A stretch of DNA of 64,000 nt from Ezakiella peruensis (GTDB taxonomy: Bacteria > Bacillota > Clostridia > Tissierellales > Peptoniphilaceae): assembly GCF_900215725.1 (NCBI RefSeq), contig NZ_LT962469.1, positions 403,723 to 467,722 of the forward strand. The letters run 5' to 3'. This document shows positions 25,534 to 33,929 of the stretch, piece after piece. The notes under the pieces are model-generated. The model was not told the DNA's origin and made no database searches. It worked only from the letters and a program-made list of their open reading frames with translations. Position numbers and translations under genes: made by a program. Position 1 is the first letter of the stretch. Every line of letters starts with the position of its first letter.

Positions 25534-25779
25534 ATGATTTATGCAATTTTAATAGGAGCACTCTGCGGTTGGATCGCATCTATGATTATGGGAACCAACC
25601 AAAGTATGGGAGCTTTAGCTAATATTTTAGCTGGTTTAGTCGGAGGCGCTATCGGAGGTGGCGTTTTAAGTTTACTAGGTCTTGTACCAAAGGACAATCT
25701 AGTAGGAAGCCTTGTAAGCGGCGTTGTAGGTGCTTGCATCGTTATCTTTATAGTTAAGGCTATTAGAGGAAAAAGATAA
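25534..25779 (+). CDS. GlsB/YeaQ/YmgE-family small membrane protein
   Basis: The 81-residue, three-helix hydrophobic protein has the glycine-rich pattern of this family (GALCGWIASMIMG, then NILAGLVGGAIGGGVLSLLGL and VVGACIVIFIVKAIRG). Members were formerly called transglycosylase-associated proteins and are often stress-induced; the biochemical role is unknown. A strong RBS (AAGGAGG) precedes it and a terminator follows, so it is probably a single-gene unit. Confidence 0.88.
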   Translation: MIYAILIGALCGWIASMIMGTNQSMGALANILAGLVGGAIGGGVLSLLGLVPKDNLVGSLVSGVVGACIVIFIVKAIRGKR

Positions 25780-25792
25780 AAAATAAATTTTG

Positions 25793-25820
25793 CTCGTCAG
25801 CTTAGGCTGGCGAGTTTTTT
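25793..25820 (+). terminator. Terminator after the GlsB-type gene
   Basis: CTCGTCAGC and GCTGGCGAG form a stem with one wobble pair around a TTAG loop; six T follow. Confidence 0.85.
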
Positions 25821-25830
25821 ATTGTCCTGG

Positions 25831-25860
25831 TTGATTTAATTTTTATGTTTGTGTTATAAT
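25831..25860 (+). promoter_or_regulatory. Promoter for carbamate kinase
   Basis: TTGATT (25831-25836), an 18-base spacer and TATAAT (25855-25860), with TG one base upstream of the -10 (extended -10). Confidence 0.65.
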
Positions 25861-25934
25861 GACCTTGTGTCATTCTAAATATTAGAAAATAGATAAATAC
25901 ATTATTATAAAAATATAAGACATTAGGAGGAGTT

Positions 25935-26864
25935 ATGGGAAAAAGAATTTTAATTTCACTTGGTGGGAATGCTTTGGGAACTTTGTACAATGAACTTTTA
26001 GAAAGTGTAAATGTTATTGCAAAGCCAATTGCAAAATTAGTTGAAGATGGGAATGAAGTTGTCATTTGCCATGGCAATGGTCCACAAGTTGGCTATATAA
26101 AGAAAAATATTGATGTAGGTGCTATGGAGAGCGAAACAGAATCGCTGCCCCTATCGGAATGCGTTGCCATGAGCCAAAGTTTTATTGGCTATCAATTGTC
26201 AAACGCCATTGAAAATGAATTAAAAAATTATGGAATTGATAAAAAAGTTCCAACTCTGGTAACTAGGGTTATAGTTGATAAAGATGACAAGAGTTTTGAC
26301 AATCCAACCAAGCCTATCGGTGCTTTTTATTCAAAGGAAAAATCCGAAGAGCTTGAAAGAGCAGGCAAGGTGATGGTTGAAGATTCAGGTCGTGGTTACA
26401 GGGAAGTTGTGGCCAGCCCATATCCCATTGAAATTGTAGAAGTAGAGGCTATTAACGATTGCCTTAAGAATTCTCCTGTTGTTATCGCAGGTGGCGGTGG
26501 AGGAATTCCTACCATTAATGAAGACGGTAGGCTCGTTGCAGTAAATGCGGTTATCGACAAAGACAGGACCTCAGTTATGCTTGCCCACGATACAAATTGC
26601 GATAGCCTGGTTGTCTTAACTGGCGTTGAAAAAGTTGCCATCAACTTTAATAAGCCTGATCAAAAAGACTTGGATAGGATGACAATTGACGAAGCTAAAA
26701 AATATATGGACGAGGGCCAATTCCCAGCCGGATCTATGTTACCTAAAGTTGAATCAGCAATAGACTTTGTTGAAAGCGGAGAAGGCCGTGAAACTCTGAT
26801 TACTTCCTTAGATAAATTAGTCGAAGGCATGAGAGGGGAAACTGGAACATTAATTGTAAAATAG
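25935..26864 (+). CDS. arcC: Carbamate kinase
   Basis: This cytoplasmic enzyme makes ATP from carbamoyl phosphate and ADP, as in arginine or purine/allantoin fermentation. The 309-residue protein has ISLGGNAL at the N-terminus, ICHGNGPQVG, PTLVTRVIVD, GRGYREVVASPYP, VIAGGGGGIPT and LTGVEKVAIN. No arcA or arcB flank it; it stands alone behind its own promoter. The nearest arginine-related sequence in the window is the degenerate RocB-like gene, 22 kb away. Confidence 0.93.
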   Translation: MGKRILISLGGNALGTLYNELLESVNVIAKPIAKLVEDGNEVVICHGNGPQVGYIKKNIDVGAMESETESLPLSECVAMSQSFIGYQLSNAIENELKNYGIDKKVPTLVTRVIVDKDDKSFDNPTKPIGAFYSKEKSEELERAGKVMVEDSGRGYREVVASPYPIEIVEVEAINDCLKNSPVVIAGGGGGIPTINEDGRLVAVNAVIDKDRTSVMLAHDTNCDSLVVLTGVEKVAINFNKPDQKDLDRMTIDEAKKYMDEGQFPAGSMLPKVESAIDFVESGEGRETLITSLDKLVEGMRGETGTLIVK

Positions 26865-26884
26865 AATTTAATATTAACTTTTAT

Positions 26885-26917
26885 AAGCCTCTACTTTTAA
26901 ACAAATAAAGGCTTTTT
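26885..26917 (+). terminator. Probable terminator after arcC
   Basis: AAGCCT (26885-26890) pairs with AGGCTT (26909-26914), followed by T residues. The 18-base loop is long, so the call is moderate. Confidence 0.5.
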
Positions 26918-26977
26918 ATGTAGTTAATAAATAATTAAGAAAATTTTTCATAAAAACTACTTCAAAGTCACAATTTG

Positions 26978-26986
26978 TGGTATAAT
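26978..26986 (+). promoter_or_regulatory. Extended -10 promoter of the giant surface protein gene
   Basis: TGGTATAAT within TTGTGGTATAATATATA (26975-26991) lies 85 bases before the start codon. No clear -35 is present. The same 17-base core stands before ftsZ. Confidence 0.65.
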
Positions 26987-27070
26987 ATATAATAAGTAAG
27001 TAGTATAATAAGCTATAAGACAAACAAAAGATAAAATTATCATAGATACAATTGGGAGGGGATGAGAATA

Positions 27071-30000
27071 ATGCTTAAAAATTTTAAATTCAAACAAGTG
27101 CTTACATTTACTCTAGCTGTGATGATGGTATTTACATCACTGCCAATAAATGTATTTGCTGCTGATTACAATTACGATCAGACGGCAATAACCTCAGTTC
27201 AAGACTTGAACAAGACACCTTTGACAGTGGCACAGACCAAGGGGAAGCCGGCAGAGGATATTATAAAAAATCCTGCCATGCCAAAGCTATATACAATGCG
27301 TGCAGACTATAAGGTTCCAAGAAATGACGAAGAAGTCATTGGTTATCAGCCTTATATAGCAACAGTTGGTGATGAGGACTACACATACACTGACTTAGAA
27401 GGCAATGAAAATCAAAAAGTTTTAACAGATGCAGAAAAATCTAAGATAAATAAGACTATAGATTTGCCAGCTATTGATGGCTATACTTCGCCAACACCAA
27501 GCTTTACTGTAAATTATGGCTACATTAAAGCCAATGAAGGAGAAGGATACTTAGATGGCAACGAATATAAGAGAGAGCACCCATATCTTTATAAGGCAAA
27601 ACAAGGGACAATAAAGATAAAACACACTTTCCAAATGTTAGAGAATCGCAATGAATATGGTTTAAAAGATGGAGATAGAGAATATATCTACACATACCAA
27701 AATGGTGTAACAGGAACATCTGTCACTATAAAGGCATTAGACAGCGAAAGGATCAAAGGCTATGAGCCTGAAGTCAATGTCCTAACAACACAAGTGCCAC
27801 AAAATGCAGCTAAATTTGAAATAGAAATGCGTTACAATCGTGCTATTTATGATGTGAATTTTGATTCTGCTGGTGGAACTGACTTGCCAGGAATGACATT
27901 ATTCTATGGACAAACAATACCAAAATTAAACTTTGATATTACTAAGAAAGGTTCAGAGCTAGAAGGCTGGAAGGTAAGTAAGGATATAACTTATACTGAC
28001 CAAGCTGGAAATAAAGAAACTATTACTAAAGATACTCTTATTACAAAAGCAGACTTTGAAGCAGGTGGAAAATTCGAAGCTGGTATAAAAAATGCCATGC
28101 CAGCAGAAGGTCTTACTTTTACTGCTCAATGGAAAGAAAATGAAAAAGCAGAATATGTCATCCAATTTTGGACTGAAAAACCAGATTATAATGACAAAGA
28201 TGATGCACTTCCTTTGCGTGACCGTTACGACTTTATCGGTGCAAGAAGAATAGATAATGCCGACACCGGTTCTAAGCCAGATCTTACAGATTTATCCATT
28301 AAAGGCATCACTTTCCCTGACTTAAATGACGGACGCCTGGAAAAGGCTCAAAATAATAAAGAAGAATTTGAAAGATATTACTTCTTAAATAAAGATTTGA
28401 CTAAAAAACAAAATGCTTCAAAGGACAATCCAGACGTACAAAAATCTGTATCCTCAACAGGAGAAACAGTCTACAATGTCTACTACAACCGCAGAGTCTA
28501 TACCCTTTACTTTACAGCTGCGAGTGGAGAGGCGTTTGATATTGTAGGTAGCTTTTGGCCGATTATAACAAGAGATGGAAAAGTCATAGGGAAAGAAGGA
28601 TCTCCTTATGAAGTAGATGTTCGCTTCAACCAAAGCTTGGATGGAATATGGCCAAAGGATGAGGAAGTTTCAAATCTTCCAAGTTCTGTTGGCAGTGACG
28701 AAGGAGACACCGGCCTATTAGGCTGGATAATTAACAATAACATGGGTGAAGAAATTTATCGTGACACGCCACCCTATCGTTTAAGTGCAGAAGATTTTAT
28801 CGACAGTCAAGATGTAGTGGGTGAAGGAGAATTTGAGGGATTTGGTCACGCAGATCAAATACCTATAAAGGATGGGGAAACTAAGAAAAGAGATAAATAT
28901 GAGATATCCATTGGATCGACATCCTATGACAAAGCTGTTGTCCATCACATTGATATTATAAAGGACGATTTCAATGGCAAGGAACAAATCGATTATGACA
29001 TGTCCTATTGGAAGAGCGATACGAGTGCAGCTGGACCTAATGGGCATCCCTTCGGTTTGCCTCATCTTCAAGGTTTTACCCTTAAAGAAGATACAAGGAC
29101 GGCAGAATGGATAGGACTAGAAAAAGGTCGTTTTGGAACTTGGGACGCACGTAAAACTTTTGATGAATTAAATTCACAGAGAAATAAGAAAACGCCTTTT
29201 AGAAGCGACGCCGACAAGATCAAATACATCGATCAATTTCCTTGGGGCACAAAATCTTTTAAAGGGGCAAATGCCTACAATTATGCGAACTACTCTCGTA
29301 ATAGTTACAAATTAAAATTAAATAACGATCCCAAGACAGTAAAAAACGATGGCGAATATGGTGAGGGCAATATTTTGAATGTGCCTTACGAAAAACCACT
29401 AAAGGATTTGGAATTAGATACAAAACATGCGCCTGAAAAACCAAAGTGGGTACCTGAAGATTGGGGCTTCTTGGGCTGGGCACTGGATCCCGCCGGTGAA
29501 AACTTGGTAAAAGACGGAAATGAAACAAAACTTCATTACGACCAAGTTCTCTACGCCAAGTGGGGCGAACCAGAGACAATCTGGAAGGTAAAATTTGATC
29601 CAAACGGAGGAAGTTTAGCTGATTTAAGCACAAAAAATATTTCCGAGAAAACTAAAAAACTTGAAATAGATGGAAAAGTTCACATTTATCCGGAAAAAGT
29701 TGCTGGAGAAAATACATTTAATTTTGTCCACAAGATGATTTTAAAAGAACCACAAGATGCAGTTAAGAATGTCATTGAACCAAAAAGAGATGGCTACAAC
29801 TTTGCCGGTTGGGAATTTGTAAGATATACAAAAGATGCAGAAGGCAATGACACAAAAACTGTGGACACAAGTTACAAGGACTTATATAAAGTGCCCGAAA
29901 TGTATCACTTTGGCAATGAAGTTGTAGGTAATGTTCACCTTAGGGCAATATGGAACAAACAAGACCTAATAACAGTTGAGGCAATTCACCATTTCTTGAA

Positions 30001-33000
30001 TGCAGATTATAGCGAAAAATCTAAGGAAGTACAAAAACTTTATAACAGAAGGGTTGGTTCTTACACAACAGGTCTAGCAAGTAGGCAAGGAGACGAGTAC
30101 TTGCTCGTTCCTCAAGCTGAGTGGGATGCACTTTATAATGCAAATGCTGATTATCAAACCTATAAAGATGAAACAGATAGAGAAAACAGCTATAACCAAA
30201 TTTTAAGAGTTGAGCCAGAAAAAGTTCATGCCCCTAACACAGACGCTTTAGTAGATAATCCTAAGGCAAAGAACAATCGCTTTGAATTTTTCTACAAGCC
30301 ATTTAAAGAAAGAGTTTACCAAGTAAATTATCTTGATGAGAGAGGTAAAGAAGAAGTTGAAGCCTTTATGAAAAAGGCTAAAGATGCTTATAAAGTTATA
30401 AAAGATAATGAAGAGATGAGTTCTGAAGAAAAGAGTGATGCATATATAGAACTTCTTACAAAGAATAAAGAAGAATTTGCAAAGATAAAAGAGAAATATG
30501 CAATTGTTCCTAATGAAAAAGTGGTAAATGGTAAACGCCATTACGATGCTAGAAACTACAGAAAAATTCCTGGTTGGGTTCTAAATGACAAACCCCAACA
30601 ACAACTATTCTTCGACATCTTTGAAGATACAGATACCTTTGCTGGTATAAATGAAAGTGGCCTTGATGAAATAAACTTCTTCTACAAGGATGTAAGAGTA
30701 ATTGAAGTAAAAGATCCTAATGATCCAGTTCCAAAGGGCTATGTAAGAGTAAAATTTGTCGCAGAAGAGGGCGGAAAGTTTACAGATGATAAAGACAATC
30801 CCGTTAAGGAACTTTATTATGATGTAATAGTTGGACTAAAATCAGACAATCTTCCAGTTCCAAAAGAAGTAAAGGAAGGGGAAGCAAAAGTTGAAGGCAA
30901 GTATTACATTACTCCTGATGCAGGAAAGAAATTTATAAAATGGGATCAACAACAATTATTAAATAAAAACACAATAATAGATAAAGACTACATCTTTACC
31001 GCTTATTTCGATTGGTCAGGAGTGAAGGTGCATGAACTTGTAAGGACAGAATCCTATAAAGACCCTCAAGGCAATTGGACCAATGATTTTGCCCCAACTC
31101 TTCAAGAATTAAAAGACTTAGTTAAGTGGGTAGATAAAGATGAAAATGAAAGCGACTTGCCAGCAGGTGCTGAAATAACAATCGTTGATGAAGCTGGAAA
31201 TTCACTTAGTCAAGAAGATATCTATGAAAAAGTAAAAGAAAAGAAGAAGCTAGACAAGGATGAACTTGTCAGAACAGAAATCTTTAAGGCCAAGGTTAAA
31301 TTTGCAGACAATTCTGTACAAGATATTGAAATTCCAGTAAAAATTTACAAAAATGTTTACGAAGGACTTACTAGTGAAGCTGAACAAAAATTATTAAATG
31401 ATGCTTTAAAAAATCTAGATGGAGAATTATTTAAAATAACAGGACCATATGTAAAGGTAACAGTTAATCCAACTGGTGAGCCACAAAATAAGGACTCAAA
31501 AATTTATTATGTAAATCCTAAAGCTTGGGTAGATATTCCTGAGATAATTATAAGTGATGCTGACAAAGAAATTCTTGGAAGCACTTATTGGAGTGCAGAT
31601 GATACAAGTCAAAATGATGGAGAAGTTTTTGAATTTTCTAAGCGTCATAAATTTAGCAAAGATACCATTATAACTCTAGGTAAGAATGACGATGTTATTG
31701 AACAAAAGGGCAAAGACAAACCTAATGTTCCTGACAATTATGTAAAAGTAACTGTTGATACTACTGATCAATCAACTGACAACACTTATTTCGTAAGAAC
31801 TTTTTGGGTAAATCCTGAAAAAGAAGTTTGGTTAGCAGTGAATACACCTACAGGTGCAAGCAAACTTGTAAACGGCGTATTTAGAGAATTTAAGTTTAGT
31901 GGATGGAAGACAATTAGACCTGATGAAAGCAAAACTTATTCAGAAACTATAGTCGACATCTTTACTGTAGACACATATATAGAAGCAACTTATAAGTATG
32001 ATGAAAATGTTGAACCTGTTGGAAAGAATGATGAATGGATACCACAAGGATCAAATCCATCGCCAAAAGATTTTATAAAGAATCCTTATGACGATAACGA
32101 TCCAAACAATCCAAATAATCTTCCACCTGGAACAAGATTTGAATTTGTACCAGGAGCAGAACCTGAAACTCAAACACCAGGAACAAACAAAGAAACAACA
32201 ATCAGGGTTATTTATCCTAATGGAGAAGAAAAAGAAGTTACAGTAAAATATAATGTAACTGGCGATGTAGTTGAACAAACTAATCCAGATAAAAAACCTG
32301 ACGTACCAGAAAATTTTGTTCAAGTTATTGTTGATAAGACTGAAAATGCAGAACTTCAACAAGATGAAAAACAAACTCAAACTTTCTGGGTTAATCCAAC
32401 AAAAGTAGTTACTATTCCAGTTACAAATCCTACTGGAAAAGTTGTAAATAAAGAAGATGGAACAAAAGATTTCACTTGGTTATTTACAGGTTGGGATAAG
32501 GAATTAACTCAACAATTTACAGACAAAGAAACAACCATTACGGCACAATACACTAAAGATTTTGGAGACTTACCAAAAGTCGAACCTATTCCTGAAGCCA
32601 AGGGTGGATTTATCTATACTGAATTAGGAAGACCTATTAGTGATTATGATTACAAGAGAGAAATCACATTGCCTGATGGATATAGTTTCGAAACAGGAAC
32701 TACACTTGAGATGGTAGAAAATACTGCTCCAAACATTAATAGAAATGGACGCTATAATGTAGAATTCTGGGTAACTTATCCAGATGGATCTGCACAACTA
32801 GTAGAAGTTTTAGTTTATGTTGGAGAAGCTCGTCCAGAACCACAACCATCTGAACCTGAAATTAGATATGAGGTTGTATACAGAGACAGGATTGTAGAAA
32901 GAGAAAAAATTGTTGAAAAGATTGTCGAAGTTAAGGACAACGAACGCAGAAAAGAAATCAGATATATGCAAGGCTTCGATGGTTACTTTAGACCTTATGA

Positions 33001-33667
33001 TGGTCTAACAAGGGCTGAGGCTGCACAAATTTTGGCTAATGCTTTGAGGGAGGACGGATATAATTATAATCCTAATTTCGTTTTACCTTATGCAGATGTT
33101 GGCGATATGTGGTATACAGATGCAGTTAAAGTAGTTACTGAGGCTGGAGTTTTCTATGGCGATGGCAATGGATATTTCAAACCTGAAGATAAAATTACCA
33201 GGGCTGAATGGATTGCAACTTTAAGAAGATTCCAAAGTCTAAGGGAAGTTAACGGCAACTCTATGAATTTAAAGGAAGGTCACTGGGCAACAGGAGAAGT
33301 TGAAGCTGCTTATGAAGCTGGTTGGTTAGAAATTTATCAAAATGGAATTGCAAACTTTGCTTCAGACGAACCTATTACTAGACAAGAGGTAGCTGCTGTT
33401 TCAAATAAGGCATTCAGAAGGGTGCTTGACAAGATTTATATCGATAGAAACTACAAGGGATTGATCAACTACAAGGATATTAATCCTAGCATGGATCTGT
33501 ATGAAGATATTCTCTGTGCAAGCAATACTTTCTTGCATGATGGCAGACGCTATGGCGCTCATGGTGTTTTGAGCAAGGAAATTCAGTTTGATAACAAGAC
33601 AATATTTAATATTGATATTGACGATTTGATTATAACTCAAGATAAATTCCAATATATTTTGCGTTAA
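27071..33667 (+). CDS. Giant SLH-anchored surface protein (about 2200 residues)
   Basis: The protein has a signal peptide (hydrophobic 10-25, likely cleavage after NVFA at residue 30). A long extracellular part follows with Listeria-Bacteroides-type beta-grasp repeats (for example YDVNFDSAGGT and WKVKFDPNGGS with their FxGW partners) and further related repeats ending in FxGW or IKWD. Next come Rib-like segments, an acidic proline-rich stretch, a coiled stalk (about 1930-1960, VEREKIVEKIVEV) and three SLH repeats (about 1970-2140) for wall attachment. The start at 27071 was chosen because GGGAGGG (27054-27060) lies 10 bases before it, whereas the codon at 27062 is adjacent to that site. It is probably an adhesin or S-layer-associated protein; the ligand is unknown. 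Confidence 0.88.
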   Translation: MLKNFKFKQVLTFTLAVMMVFTSLPINVFAADYNYDQTAITSVQDLNKTPLTVAQTKGKPAEDIIKNPAMPKLYTMRADYKVPRNDEEVIGYQPYIATVGDEDYTYTDLEGNENQKVLTDAEKSKINKTIDLPAIDGYTSPTPSFTVNYGYIKANEGEGYLDGNEYKREHPYLYKAKQGTIKIKHTFQMLENRNEYGLKDGDREYIYTYQNGVTGTSVTIKALDSERIKGYEPEVNVLTTQVPQNAAKFEIEMRYNRAIYDVNFDSAGGTDLPGMTLFYGQTIPKLNFDITKKGSELEGWKVSKDITYTDQAGNKETITKDTLITKADFEAGGKFEAGIKNAMPAEGLTFTAQWKENEKAEYVIQFWTEKPDYNDKDDALPLRDRYDFIGARRIDNADTGSKPDLTDLSIKGITFPDLNDGRLEKAQNNKEEFERYYFLNKDLTKKQNASKDNPDVQKSVSSTGETVYNVYYNRRVYTLYFTAASGEAFDIVGSFWPIITRDGKVIGKEGSPYEVDVRFNQSLDGIWPKDEEVSNLPSSVGSDEGDTGLLGWIINNNMGEEIYRDTPPYRLSAEDFIDSQDVVGEGEFEGFGHADQIPIKDGETKKRDKYEISIGSTSYDKAVVHHIDIIKDDFNGKEQIDYDMSYWKSDTSAAGPNGHPFGLPHLQGFTLKEDTRTAEWIGLEKGRFGTWDARKTFDELNSQRNKKTPFRSDADKIKYIDQFPWGTKSFKGANAYNYANYSRNSYKLKLNNDPKTVKNDGEYGEGNILNVPYEKPLKDLELDTKHAPEKPKWVPEDWGFLGWALDPAGENLVKDGNETKLHYDQVLYAKWGEPETIWKVKFDPNGGSLADLSTKNISEKTKKLEIDGKVHIYPEKVAGENTFNFVHKMILKEPQDAVKNVIEPKRDGYNFAGWEFVRYTKDAEGNDTKTVDTSYKDLYKVPEMYHFGNEVVGNVHLRAIWNKQDLITVEAIHHFLNADYSEKSKEVQKLYNRRVGSYTTGLASRQGDEYLLVPQAEWDALYNANADYQTYKDETDRENSYNQILRVEPEKVHAPNTDALVDNPKAKNNRFEFFYKPFKERVYQVNYLDERGKEEVEAFMKKAKDAYKVIKDNEEMSSEEKSDAYIELLTKNKEEFAKIKEKYAIVPNEKVVNGKRHYDARNYRKIPGWVLNDKPQQQLFFDIFEDTDTFAGINESGLDEINFFYKDVRVIEVKDPNDPVPKGYVRVKFVAEEGGKFTDDKDNPVKELYYDVIVGLKSDNLPVPKEVKEGEAKVEGKYYITPDAGKKFIKWDQQQLLNKNTIIDKDYIFTAYFDWSGVKVHELVRTESYKDPQGNWTNDFAPTLQELKDLVKWVDKDENESDLPAGAEITIVDEAGNSLSQEDIYEKVKEKKKLDKDELVRTEIFKAKVKFADNSVQDIEIPVKIYKNVYEGLTSEAEQKLLNDALKNLDGELFKITGPYVKVTVNPTGEPQNKDSKIYYVNPKAWVDIPEIIISDADKEILGSTYWSADDTSQNDGEVFEFSKRHKFSKDTIITLGKNDDVIEQKGKDKPNVPDNYVKVTVDTTDQSTDNTYFVRTFWVNPEKEVWLAVNTPTGASKLVNGVFREFKFSGWKTIRPDESKTYSETIVDIFTVDTYIEATYKYDENVEPVGKNDEWIPQGSNPSPKDFIKNPYDDNDPNNPNNLPPGTRFEFVPGAEPETQTPGTNKETTIRVIYPNGEEKEVTVKYNVTGDVVEQTNPDKKPDVPENFVQVIVDKTENAELQQDEKQTQTFWVNPTKVVTIPVTNPTGKVVNKEDGTKDFTWLFTGWDKELTQQFTDKETTITAQYTKDFGDLPKVEPIPEAKGGFIYTELGRPISDYDYKREITLPDGYSFETGTTLEMVENTAPNINRNGRYNVEFWVTYPDGSAQLVEVLVYVGEARPEPQPSEPEIRYEVVYRDRIVEREKIVEKIVEVKDNERRKEIRYMQGFDGYFRPYDGLTRAEAAQILANALREDGYNYNPNFVLPYADVGDMWYTDAVKVVTEAGVFYGDGNGYFKPEDKITRAEWIATLRRFQSLREVNGNSMNLKEGHWATGEVEAAYEAGWLEIYQNGIANFASDEPITRQEVAAVSNKAFRRVLDKIYIDRNYKGLINYKDINPSMDLYEDILCASNTFLHDGRRYGAHGVLSKEIQFDNKTIFNIDIDDLIITQDKFQYILR

Positions 33668-33705
33668 GGTTTACTGAGTTTGCTTTTCAAAAAAAATATT
33701 TCACA

Positions 33706-33734
33706 AAAGGCAGTACATTAAGTGCTGTCTTTTT
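33706..33734 (+). terminator. Terminator after the giant surface protein gene
   Basis: GGCAGTAC (33709-33716) pairs with GTGCTGTC (33722-33729) with two G-U pairs, followed by T. Confidence 0.75.
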
Positions 33735-33862
33735 AATTGCTTAAAACTAATAAGTTGTTGAAATGTGCCTATAATAATTTTATATTTACAGTGGTTTTGT
33801 GATCTACAAATTTTAAATGGAAACTATTAAATAATATTTTTTATAAATTTAAGAATTTACCC

Positions 33863-33891
33863 TTGACAAAATATTTTATTTGTCCTATAAT
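33863..33891 (+). promoter_or_regulatory. Consensus SigA promoter of the metal ATPase gene
   Basis: TTGACA (33863-33868), a 17-base spacer and TATAAT (33886-33891): a perfect consensus match. Such a strong promoter needs repression to be useful for a metal exporter. Confidence 0.88.
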
Positions 33892-33915
33892 ACAAATGAA
33901 TAGATATTTATTTGT
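33892..33915 (+). promoter_or_regulatory. 11-2-11 inverted repeat, probable repressor operator
   Basis: ACAAATGAATA (33892-33902) and TATTTATTTGT (33905-33915) form an inverted repeat with one mismatch and a 2-base spacer. It starts on the base after the -10, so it covers the transcription start. Symmetry and placement resemble operators of ArsR/SmtB-type metal repressors (12-2-12). No regulator gene is adjacent; the assignment is inference. Confidence 0.6.
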
Positions 33916-33929
33916 TTAAAGGAGGTCTT

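Noticed and set aside
27062-27064. Start codon of the giant surface protein at 27062
   Set aside because: It lies one base from the GGGAGGG ribosome binding site; the ATG at 27071 has proper spacing and leaves a normal signal peptide.
32051-32380. Minus-strand open frame of 109 codons inside the surface protein gene
   Set aside because: It is an antisense shadow rich in Phe, Ile and Trp with no ribosome binding site or family resemblance.
27800-33000. Repeats in the surface protein gene considered as a CRISPR-like or DNA-level repeat array
   Set aside because: The repeats are diverged protein domains of unequal length in one reading frame, without identical repeats or regular spacers.
33912-33914. 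Start of the metal ATPase at 33912
   Set aside because: That codon is inside the inverted repeat and before the AAAGGAGG site; the ATG at 33930 is correctly spaced.
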